From: Flavobacterium album
GTDB lineage: Bacteria; Bacteroidota; Bacteroidia; Flavobacteriales; Flavobacteriaceae
Reading direction: 5' to 3'
Length of the DNA stretch: 64,000 bases
Assembly (NCBI RefSeq): GCF_003096035.1
Contig: NZ_CP029186.1
Span: 2,641,001-2,705,000 of the forward strand
Below are positions 8,173 through 15,674 of the stretch, one piece after another (position 1 is the stretch's first letter; each line of letters starts with the position of its first letter). The notes beneath the pieces are model-generated. The model did not search any database. It saw only the letters and a list, made by a program, of their open reading frames with translations, and was not told the DNA's origin. Both the position numbers and the translations under genes were made by a program.

Positions 8173-8610
8173 TTAAAACCTCATATCCGGAATCAAATAT
8201 TCCTCGAGCTTTGCCCGCATCTCTTCCGGGAACGGACTTGATTTTATCTCGTCGCGGCCTTCGCCGAATTCCACCCGTACAAGCGATACTTCTCCTTCAA
8301 GGCAAATTGAGCCATCTTCATGCTCAAACTTAAAGCCACAGGTCATTGAAGACGAGCCCAGTTTTTTTACCCAGAAGTATTTTGTTAATATATCACCCAA
8401 CCGGGCAGCTTTCTTAAACTGTATCTTTAAATCCACTGTGGGAATTCCTCCCGTTTTATGGATATTTTTGAACGGCATGTTTAACGCCTCGCTGTAAAAA
8501 TCCTCTACTATATTATTGAGCATCTCCAGAAATCGCGGGTAGAATACTATCCCCGCAAAATCTACGTGCTGGAAACGAACGGTCTCTTTTTTTATAAATG
8601 TTTTTTCCAT
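8173..8610 (-). CDS. Acyl-CoA thioesterase, 4-hydroxybenzoyl-CoA thioesterase (hotdog) family
   Basis: 145 residues. The N-terminal segment HVDFAGIVFYPRFLEMLN matches the 4HBT hotdog family, with the Asp of the [HD]xD.AG pattern as the likely catalytic residue. It would free the hydroxylated aromatic acid from CoA so that the cupin dioxygenase can use it. Start and stop are coupled to the CoA ligase: the ligase TGA overlaps the thioesterase ATG by one base. Confidence 0.85.
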   Translation of the reverse strand: MEKTFIKKETVRFQHVDFAGIVFYPRFLEMLNNIVEDFYSEALNMPFKNIHKTGGIPTVDLKIQFKKAARLGDILTKYFWVKKLGSSSMTCGFKFEHEDGSICLEGEVSLVRVEFGEGRDEIKSSPFPEEMRAKLEEYLIPDMRF

Positions 8611-10226
8611 CAGGCTTGTACTGTATTTTTCAATTTAAATCGTTGTATTTTTCCAGTCTCCGTTTTCGGCAGCGCATCCATATATCGAATTTCCCTTGGA
8701 TATTTATACGGTGCTGCAATGTTCTTGAACCAGTCCTGTATTTGCTTCGTCAGCTCGTCCGAGGCTTTTTCTTTGTCTTTCAAAACCAAGTAGGCACATA
8801 CCAGCATTCCGCGGTTCTCGTCCGGCAGGCCGACTACAGCGCACTCAATAATGTCATCGTGTGTAAGCAATACGCTTTCTACCTCGATGGCGGCGATGTT
8901 ATACCCCGAAGAGATGATCATATCATCCCCGCGTGCCACGAACCAGAAATAGCCGTCCTCATCCTTACGGAAAATATCGCCGGTAATGTTCCAGCCGTTC
9001 TCTACATATTCTTTTTGCTTGTCAGGGCTGTTCAGGTACTTGCAACCGGTTATACCACGTACGGCTAACCTTCCGGGGGTGCCGTCTGTTATTTCGTTGC
9101 CTTTGTTATCTACGATCCTCGCTTCATAACCGCGTATGGGCAGCCCGGTTGCACCTTTGCGCATATTTTCCTCATTCGACGATATAAAGATATGGAGTAT
9201 TTCGGTTGACCCGATGCCGTCGATAATCTTTAATCCCGTTGCTTCATACCATTCTTCCCAAACTTTTACGGGCAATGTCTCCCCGGCCGACACACATTTT
9301 CGCAGCGAAGAAATATCAAAGTCTTTTACTTTGGTAGTCAACACCCGCCATGCCGTTGGTGCAGTAAAGCAGATGGTTACCTTGTGTTCCGCAATAGCTT
9401 TTAGTAGCAGGTCGGGCGACGGTTTTTCTATCAAAAAAGTCGATGCTCCATAATAGAATGGGAATAGCACTAATCCACCCAAACCGAAGGTAAATCCAAG
9501 CGGCGGGCTTCCGGTAAAGATATCATCCGGTGTAGGCTGTAATGAATATTTAGGGAAAGCCTCGCAAATAAGCAATATGTCCTTATGATAGTGCGAGGTC
9601 ATTTTTGGCTTGCCGGTCGTGCCGGAGGTAAAGCCTATAATCGATAATGAATCGGCTTTTGTAGGATGGTTTCCGAAGGTCTTCGGCTTGTTGCCCATCA
9701 GCGTTTCCAGTTTCGAAACATGCTGTCCCGAACCGTCAAACGTAACGATATGCTTCAGGAACGGAGAACTGACGGCGAGCATAGCCTCTTCTAATGTAAA
9801 ATCACAAAACGCATGCGATATCTCAGCGCATTCCACCATTACGCTTAGTTCTTTTTCACGAAGCAACGGCATGGTAGCTACCACAATGCCGCCCGCTTTC
9901 AGTATCCCGAACCAGCAGGCCACATACATCGGGTTGTTCGCAGAGCGTATCATTACACGATTACCCGGTACAAAATCAAGGTTATCTTTAAGCACATGCG
10001 CTATCTGGTTGGCTTTTTCATAAAGTTCATGAAAGGTCCAGCTGCCCTCAAAAGTGCGTATGGCTATCCTGTCGCCATTGCCTTCGGCAATATGCCTGTC
10101 CAGCAATCGCTCCACGCAGTTCAGGTCTTCCGGGAACTCAAAATCCGGATGGTCAGTAAAGCATTCCGCCTGTAATGAAGGGTGGGGGAGATGGTCGTGT
10201 GCAAAATTATCTTCGTAATGTCTCAT
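8610..10226 (-). CDS. 2-aminobenzoate/benzoate-type CoA ligase
   Basis: 538-residue ANL-superfamily enzyme. The phosphate-binding loop GFTSGTTGKPK is near residue 200, the A5 motif is IIDGIGSTE, the hinge region FVARGDDMI, and the C-terminal catalytic Lys lies in PKTETGKIQR. The subfamily is that of benzoate and 2-aminobenzoate CoA ligases, which use ATP to form the aryl-CoA. It supplies the substrate of the fused monooxygenase encoded just upstream. Whether it prefers anthranilate, salicylate or benzoate needs assay. Confidence 0.87.
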   Translation of the reverse strand: MRHYEDNFAHDHLPHPSLQAECFTDHPDFEFPEDLNCVERLLDRHIAEGNGDRIAIRTFEGSWTFHELYEKANQIAHVLKDNLDFVPGNRVMIRSANNPMYVACWFGILKAGGIVVATMPLLREKELSVMVECAEISHAFCDFTLEEAMLAVSSPFLKHIVTFDGSGQHVSKLETLMGNKPKTFGNHPTKADSLSIIGFTSGTTGKPKMTSHYHKDILLICEAFPKYSLQPTPDDIFTGSPPLGFTFGLGGLVLFPFYYGASTFLIEKPSPDLLLKAIAEHKVTICFTAPTAWRVLTTKVKDFDISSLRKCVSAGETLPVKVWEEWYEATGLKIIDGIGSTEILHIFISSNEENMRKGATGLPIRGYEARIVDNKGNEITDGTPGRLAVRGITGCKYLNSPDKQKEYVENGWNITGDIFRKDEDGYFWFVARGDDMIISSGYNIAAIEVESVLLTHDDIIECAVVGLPDENRGMLVCAYLVLKDKEKASDELTKQIQDWFKNIAAPYKYPREIRYMDALPKTETGKIQRFKLKNTVQA

Positions 10227-10299
10227 TGCTAAAATGTCGTCTTTATCATGATTCCGAAATTATGCGATACAATGTCACTTCGGACGCAAATGGAACCAT

Positions 10300-10353
10300 A
10301 AACAATGTAAATGCCACATTTCGACTGCGCTCAATATGACATTTACATTGTTT
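10300..10353. repeat. Palindromic element with 14-bp perfect arms
   Basis: Arms aaacaatgtaaatg (10300-10313) and its exact complement (10340-10353) flank ttcgactgcgctcaatatga. It lies in the 151-base gap between the monooxygenase/oxidoreductase and ligase genes and looks like a REP-type element. Confidence 0.8.
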
Positions 10354-10377
10354 ATTTAGAATATTTACGTTCATGTA

Positions 10378-12690
10378 TTACTTCTTATGTGTCAACGGTT
10401 TCAATGCTCTTTTCATACCTTCCACAGCTTTTCGCTCTCCGCCTTTATACGGATAAAAATGAGATGCAGCCGACATATATTGCTTCGGTATGCCTACTGA
10501 ATCCAGGTCGTTCGCCTTGTACTGTTCATACGCCTGAGCGGTACGCACAAAATACGGGTCGAGCAGCAATGTTTTGCCTAATGCCACTAGGTCGGCGCGG
10601 CCATTTAACAGAATCGTATTGATCTGGTCAATGTCCTGGATGTAGCCCGCGGTGATCGTTGGAACGTGGACAGTATTACGCACCATATCGCTGAACGGTG
10701 TCTGCCACATCCTGCCTACTGCCGGTTTCTGGTAATCAACAGTCAATCCGGTTGAGACGTTAATAATATCTGCTCCGGCCTTTTTAAACGCTTCAGCAAT
10801 TGCGAGCACATCGCCTTCATCAATACCGCCTTCTGCCCAATCGGATGCCGAAATACGTACGCTTATGGGTTTCTCGGGAGGGAATACCTCACGCATGGCT
10901 TTAAATACCCTTATTGGGAATTTAAGCCTGTTGGTTATGCTTCCGCCAAATTCATCTTGTCTTGTATTTGTCAGAGGCGAAAGGAACGATGCGAGCAAAA
11001 AGCCGTGATGCGCCTGTAGTTCTATCATATCGAAGCCCGCTTCATTCGCGTTCTTTGCCGCATTGGCAAACTCCTCCGTAATAATGTCCATATCTTCTGT
11101 GGTCATTTCATTCGGAACGGCCATCGCATCATTATAGGCTATGGGCGAAGCTGAAAGCAGTCCCCAGGTATCATCCAATGGTTCGTTATGCCCTTCCCAA
11201 GGAAATCTCACGGCCCCTTTTCGTCCGGAATGGCCAATCTGTACCGCTATTTTAGCAACGCTGTTTTTATGGATAAAACCAGTAACCCTTTTCCATGCAG
11301 CAACTTGTTCATCAGACCATATTCCCGGGCATCCCAAAGTTATCCTTCCGGTCGGTGAAATGGCAGTGGCTTCAGTTATTATGAGGCCTACACCACCTGT
11401 AGCCCTCGCACCGTAGTGCATCAGGTGCCAGTCGGAAACGAGTCCATCCGTTGCCGAGTATTGTTCCATCGGGCTCATCACGATGCGATTATCCAGCACC
11501 ATAGAGCGTAAGGAGAATGGCGTAAATGCAGCAGGGGTATCGGGTTTGTTATCGGCTAAGTTCGCATTGAATTCAGCCAGTACTTTTTGTGTAAACGATT
11601 TGTCACGCAACCCAAGGTTTTCAAACGTGACCTTCTTGGAGCGCGTCATTACGCTAAAGGCAAATTGCATGAACGGGTGCTGAATGTGGCGGTCCATATC
11701 CTCAAACCATTGCAGCGACACATTGGCCGCATGCTGTATCATTTCCACGCGGTTGCGGCGCAGCTTCTCATAATTCTCAAAAACAGCAGGCACATTATCG
11801 CCGTGTTTTATGACCGAATCGGCCAGGGCAATAGCACACTCCATAGCCAGCTTGGTTCCCGACCCAATAGAATAGTGGGCCGTAGCCTTGGAATCACCCA
11901 GCAGCACTATATTGTCGTGGCTCCATTTTTTGTTGGTAATAACAGGAAACTGCCTCCAGTGCGAGCGGTTGGATATTAGCCCATGTCCCTCAAGCTCTTC
12001 TGCAAACAGCTCTTGAAGCTTATTGATCGTGTTTTCTTCATCTGTAACGCTGAACCCCGCTTTTTGCCAGGTTTCATCCGTGGTTTCAAATATCCAGGTG
12101 CTCATGCCTTCCTCATATTGGTAGGTGTGGGCTACGAAAGTGCCATAAGGCGTTGTCCTGAAAAAATAAGTAAATGCATCCAGCGGTCGGGTAGAGCCCA
12201 TCCACACGAAACGGTTGCTTTTCAGTTCGATATCGGTACCGAAATCGGAAACGAATTTCTCACGTATGCCGCTGTTGATACCATCTGCCGCCACAATGAT
12301 GTCCGAGTCGGCAAATTGGGTCATATCATCTACATTAGCCTCAAAATGAAGGTTAACGCCTTCTTCCCGGCAGCGTTGCTGAAGCAGTTGCAGCAACGTT
12401 TTTCGGGAGCATCCGCAAAAGCCGTTACCGGTAATGCGCACCTTCTCACCATCGCGGGCTACATCAAGTTCGTCCCAGTAAGCGAATTTCGTGCGGATCA
12501 GGTCATACGACTGCGGGTCACGCGTAAGGAACTCGCTCAGTGTCTCATCAGAGAACACCACGCCAAAACCAAAGGAATCATCGGCACGGTTGCGTTCGTA
12601 AACATTTATGGTATAATCAGGCCTTGCTTTTTTAAGCAGGATGGAAAAATACAATCCGCCCGGGCCGCCGCCTATTACTGTTATTTTCAT
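10378..12690 (-). CDS. Bifunctional salicylyl-CoA 5-hydroxylase / 2-aminobenzoyl-CoA monooxygenase fused to Old Yellow Enzyme
   Basis: 770 residues, two enzymes in one chain. Residues 1 to about 375 are a class A flavin monooxygenase: VIGGGPGGLYFS for FAD binding, GFGVVFSDETL, and LLGDSKATAHYSIGSG as the second FAD motif. From about 385 on is an NADH:flavin oxidoreductase of the Old Yellow Enzyme family (IVMSPMEQYSA, AVQIGHSGRKG, LQAHHGFLLASFLSP). The length and order match the 2-aminobenzoyl-CoA monooxygenase/reductase of Azoarcus and proteins named bifunctional salicylyl-CoA 5-hydroxylase/oxidoreductase. It would hydroxylate the aryl-CoA para to the ortho substituent. The role of the reductase half here is unclear, because reducing the ring would conflict with dioxygenase cleavage. 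Its start overlaps the flavin reductase stop by 4 bases. Confidence 0.88.
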   Translation of the reverse strand: MKITVIGGGPGGLYFSILLKKARPDYTINVYERNRADDSFGFGVVFSDETLSEFLTRDPQSYDLIRTKFAYWDELDVARDGEKVRITGNGFCGCSRKTLLQLLQQRCREEGVNLHFEANVDDMTQFADSDIIVAADGINSGIREKFVSDFGTDIELKSNRFVWMGSTRPLDAFTYFFRTTPYGTFVAHTYQYEEGMSTWIFETTDETWQKAGFSVTDEENTINKLQELFAEELEGHGLISNRSHWRQFPVITNKKWSHDNIVLLGDSKATAHYSIGSGTKLAMECAIALADSVIKHGDNVPAVFENYEKLRRNRVEMIQHAANVSLQWFEDMDRHIQHPFMQFAFSVMTRSKKVTFENLGLRDKSFTQKVLAEFNANLADNKPDTPAAFTPFSLRSMVLDNRIVMSPMEQYSATDGLVSDWHLMHYGARATGGVGLIITEATAISPTGRITLGCPGIWSDEQVAAWKRVTGFIHKNSVAKIAVQIGHSGRKGAVRFPWEGHNEPLDDTWGLLSASPIAYNDAMAVPNEMTTEDMDIITEEFANAAKNANEAGFDMIELQAHHGFLLASFLSPLTNTRQDEFGGSITNRLKFPIRVFKAMREVFPPEKPISVRISASDWAEGGIDEGDVLAIAEAFKKAGADIINVSTGLTVDYQKPAVGRMWQTPFSDMVRNTVHVPTITAGYIQDIDQINTILLNGRADLVALGKTLLLDPYFVRTAQAYEQYKANDLDSVGIPKQYMSAASHFYPYKGGERKAVEGMKRALKPLTHKK

Positions 12691-13304
12691 GGTTTTATAA
12701 AAGGTCTTTTAATGGAGAAAACCTCGCCAATTTTAGCATAATTTGAACCTTCGAGGCGGGCAATAGGCTTATAGGTTTCCCTGTTGATCTTAAAATCGTC
12801 CAACAGCACGCTTTCGTCCACATGGAACATTACGATACGGCCTATCATTATCGTTGCGCCGCCATCCTTATGGCTTTCAAGGCTGTAATGATGCACGAGC
12901 TCGCATTCGAAATGGATAGGGCTTTCGGCTACCCTTGGCGCTTTTACCAAAACAGAAGGTATTGCGGTCAATCCTGCATATTCAAACTCATTGCTATCAG
13001 GCGGCAAGTTTATGGAGGAGTTATTCATTGCTTCCACCAGTTCCTCTGTAGCCATATTTACCACGAACTGTTTTGTGGCTAATACATTGTTTAATGTGTC
13101 TTTATTGATATTCCCGCTGCGTACGGTAGAGAACATCACATGGGGCGGGTCTTCGCCTACAGCATTAAAAAACGAGAAGGGAGCGAGATTAGGGATGCCA
13201 TCTTCGCTTATAGTGGATATCCATCCGATAGGGCGCGGAATTACAGACCCCGTAAGGATCTTATATATGTCTTTCTGGCTGGTGTGCGCCGGATCGATCT
13301 GCAT
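12687..13304 (-). CDS. Flavin reductase-like domain protein (FMN-binding split barrel)
   Basis: 205 residues. PRPIGWIST and APFSFFNAVGEDPP are typical of the DIM6/NTAB flavin reductase family, which bind FMN in a split barrel. It is the first gene of the aromatic cluster and is coupled by a 4-base overlap to the fused monooxygenase, so it probably supplies reduced flavin or reduces a flavin-linked intermediate. No regulator gene adjoins the cluster start. Confidence 0.85.
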   Translation of the reverse strand: MQIDPAHTSQKDIYKILTGSVIPRPIGWISTISEDGIPNLAPFSFFNAVGEDPPHVMFSTVRSGNINKDTLNNVLATKQFVVNMATEELVEAMNNSSINLPPDSNEFEYAGLTAIPSVLVKAPRVAESPIHFECELVHHYSLESHKDGGATIMIGRIVMFHVDESVLLDDFKINRETYKPIARLEGSNYAKIGEVFSIKRPFIKP

Positions 13305-13930
13305 GGCTGTGTTTGTTTAGTTCCCACAAATAAAAGAAAAATTATGAATTTATTTTTAATGATTTTTGTGATATATTCAGCAATTACAGGAAATTTTAAT
13401 TATGGTGACAAAAAAGTACCAACTTTTATGGAAATTGTGTTTTTTAATTTGATAGCAGTCGAAGTATTATGATGTAATGACCAACTAAATGGTAAGTAAA
13501 ACACAGCTGGCTTAAAATGAAAAAGACCCGTGGGTGGAAGCCCCTGGGTCTTTAATACTGCTAGTCCATAACATGACTTGTAGTAAGTTGCAAATATAAT
13601 GTATACTTCTTTGGCAGCCTAATAAAAAGTAAGTGATGCAGAAATTTTTTTTGATATCATAGTTAGGGTGCTGATATACAATTGTTTTTTTAATGAAAAC
13701 TAAAGTATATTAAATTGTTATGAAGTATTGATGAGTGGCAGTTTTTAAGGGGATTTGTGTCTAATCTTATAAGATTAAAACCGTAAAAAGCAGATTTTCA
13801 ATTTTTTAATGACTACCTTTACAACATAGTAACCCGATTTACTGAAAGCTTCTTTTTTATCAATTTTCTTTAAGCACTAAAGAGACTTTTTAAGAACCAA
13901 CTTTTCACAAAGTCATAAAGAAAGTCACTT
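13305..13930. other. Intergenic region, 626 bases
   Basis: AT-rich space between the start of the aromatic operon (minus) and a response regulator (plus), so it should hold both promoters, though I cannot place them with confidence. A hairpin with 8-bp arms (aaagaccc 13522-13529, gggtcttt 13546-13553) is present; read on the minus strand it is followed by TTTTTC. A 42-codon open frame from ATG 13344 to 13472 would encode a hydrophobic peptide but has no supporting signal. Confidence 0.5.
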
Positions 13931-14413
13931 ATGTATTCGAAGAATGTTTTTTTATCCGATGACGATCTTGACGATGTTGAGTTTTTCCAGATCGCTCTTT
14001 CCGAAATATGCGGGCAATGCACGCTTACAGTTTCTTACGATGGCGCAGAACTCCTTGACCAGCTTGTTGTGTGTACCGATGACAGTAACCCCGATATTAT
14101 TTTCCTTGATGTAAATATGCCTAAGGTTAACGGCCTCGAAGCCCTTGAGGCAATCAGGGAAACACCGCGTTTTCGGGAAGTGCCCGTAGTGGTGTATTCC
14201 ACATCGTCAAGCGACCATTTTATCAGTGATGCCCACCGTCTTGGAGCCAATTACTACTTTGTAAAGCCATCGACCATTAACGCGCTGCGCGAGCAAATAA
14301 GCATGTTTTTGTCTTTCGACTGGAAAAAATATGTTTTCCCAACTGACAGGTCAAAATTTTTATTGGGAAGTAATGATGGCTTTACATCAAATCAATCTAG
14401 TATTCTCCGCTAA
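13931..14413 (+). CDS. Single-domain response regulator
   Basis: 160 residues, essentially one receiver domain. Acidic pocket at D10-D12 (LSDDDLDD), phosphoacceptor D60 (IIFLDVNMP), switch residue near S90 (VVYST) and conserved K112 (FVKPS). No output domain, only a roughly 35-residue tail. Similar stand-alone receivers work with phytochrome-type or hybrid kinases in Bacteroidetes. No partner kinase is adjacent; the nearest are at 28599-33421. Confidence 0.9.
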   Translation: MYSKNVFLSDDDLDDVEFFQIALSEICGQCTLTVSYDGAELLDQLVVCTDDSNPDIIFLDVNMPKVNGLEALEAIRETPRFREVPVVVYSTSSSDHFISDAHRLGANYYFVKPSTINALREQISMFLSFDWKKYVFPTDRSKFLLGSNDGFTSNQSSILR

Positions 14414-14430
14414 CCGCTTGAATATCGAAA

Positions 14431-14735
14431 TCAATTACGGATAATCTTAATTGCCCATGCAAAATAATTCCATATTCTTCGTGTTAGTTCATAGATTATA
14501 ACAGTCACCAAAAAAGCAAACAGGATATCAATTGCCAATGCGGTATAGCTTGTATTTTCTACAGTCCCTGAGCATTTTCGGGAAATACCTGTTTATAAAA
14601 TGTTATTGGAAAACCTTTAGTTAGGCTGCCATCCGTAGGAAGGCCGTTAATTTCGGATTGTTGGCAAATGATATAAAATACGCAGGCTGATAACAATAAT
14701 AGAAGGATCGTTCTTTTTACATATACTTTTTTCAT
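14431..14735 (-). pseudogene. Two-helix membrane protein gene with an apparent one-base frameshift
   Basis: From ATG 14735 the frame encodes 58 residues with an N-terminal hydrophobic helix (RTILLLLLSACVFYIICQQ) and stops at 14559. In the -1 frame the coding continues at once from the GAAAATGC run near 14571: CSGTVENTSYTALAIDILFAF, then VTVIIYELTRRIWNYF, ending at TGA 14431. Adding one base at the AAAA run restores a protein of about 101 residues with a second transmembrane helix. Either the gene is inactivated or the base call is wrong. It starts 5 bases after the pentapeptide protein gene and was probably co-transcribed with it. Confidence 0.65.
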
Positions 14736-14740
14736 AAATG

Positions 14741-15316
14741 TTAATCAATCACGACAATCTCATATTTCTCTAGTAATCCTTTAAGGCCGGCCTGCGAAAA
14801 TCGTGCTTTTTTGAGTTTGTTCCGTTCCGGATCTATTGAGAAATTGTAGCTGGTGGTGAAATCGGCTTTATTGGCGATGGCATCGATGAAAACACTTTTG
14901 TGCAGGTTGCAGTTGTCAAATTGCACCTCGGTGAGGTCGGTATTCATAAAGTCAACTGCAATAAGGCTGCAATCGGTAAAAGTGGTGCCTTTAATTTTAA
15001 GTGTGTAAAATTTGGCATAATCAAGTGTACAATCCCTGAATTCTATATCAAACAGCAGCGGGTCGACCATAGAAAAATTCACATTTTTAAAGTCACAGCG
15101 TGTAAATAGCGCTCCCCTGAAAGCAACATAATTGATTTTCGCCTCATTGAAACTGCAATCGGTAAAAGTGCAGTCGATAAAACCCACACCGGTAAAATTA
15201 CAGTCGGCGAAGTCGCAATCGGTAAAGTTGCAGCGCTCAAAATCCTTGTACATGATCTCTTCGGGCTGGTAAACGGTGCCGTTTATTTCGCGGCCTACAA
15301 TGTAATTTTCTGTCAT
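14741..15316 (-). CDS. Pentapeptide repeat protein, 191 aa
   Basis: Start chosen at ATG 15316 (MTENYIVGRE); a longer frame upstream to 15484 lacks repeats and crosses intergenic sequence. From about residue 25 to 160 nearly every fifth position is Phe, Leu or Val in a Cys/Asp/Asn-rich pattern (RCNFTDCDFADCNFTG), the A(D/N)LxX-type right-handed beta-helix. The C-terminal segment (KKARFSQAGLKGLLEKYEI) probably caps the helix. Some such proteins (Qnr, MfpA) mimic DNA and protect gyrase; I see nothing that assigns this activity here. Function unknown. Confidence 0.85.
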   Translation of the reverse strand: MTENYIVGREINGTVYQPEEIMYKDFERCNFTDCDFADCNFTGVGFIDCTFTDCSFNEAKINYVAFRGALFTRCDFKNVNFSMVDPLLFDIEFRDCTLDYAKFYTLKIKGTTFTDCSLIAVDFMNTDLTEVQFDNCNLHKSVFIDAIANKADFTTSYNFSIDPERNKLKKARFSQAGLKGLLEKYEIVVID

Positions 15317-15575
15317 GGGGTAAAAGTAAATATTATTGGAACGCGGATGACGCGGATTTTGGCAGATTGATACGGATTTTACATTTACCTTTAGATCGAT
15401 GTACAAAACCAACTTCCCTTTAGCCCCGACAGTAGCGGCATCCTGCTGAGGTACGAAGCAGATAAAGCTGATGGCGGGACGCACGATGGCAAAAAGCGGT
15501 AGATGGCTGCTATAAATAGTTTTCAGTCGCAGTCACAGTTTTCAGCCCATTAAATAATAAGTTTGAGTGAGCGGG

Positions 15576-15620
15576 TTCTGGCTCCCCTCTCCTTGGGAGA
15601 GGGGTCGGGGGAGAGGACTT
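15576..15620. repeat. G/C-rich hairpin element (second copy near 60607)
   Basis: cccctctcc (15584-15592) pairs with ggagagggg (15596-15604). The surrounding words (ctggctcccctctccttggg) recur at 60607-60630. It lies upstream of uvrD and is an intergenic repeat, not a gene. Confidence 0.7.
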
Positions 15621-15674
15621 TTTCATACGCTTTTAAGTCTATAAATCTCACCTAAAATCCTTATTTTTGTGCCT

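Noticed and set aside
3903..13304. Recent horizontal transfer of the aromatic cluster
   Set aside because: No integrase, insertion sequence or tRNA boundary is seen, and composition by eye is like the neighbours; the palindromes inside it match families found elsewhere in the window.
13344..13472. 42-codon hydrophobic open frame in the intergenic region
   Set aside because: No promoter, no conserved motif; AT-rich sequence easily gives such frames.
15317..15484. N-terminal extension of the pentapeptide protein
   Set aside because: No pentapeptide pattern before ATG 15316, and the extension reads through intergenic sequence.
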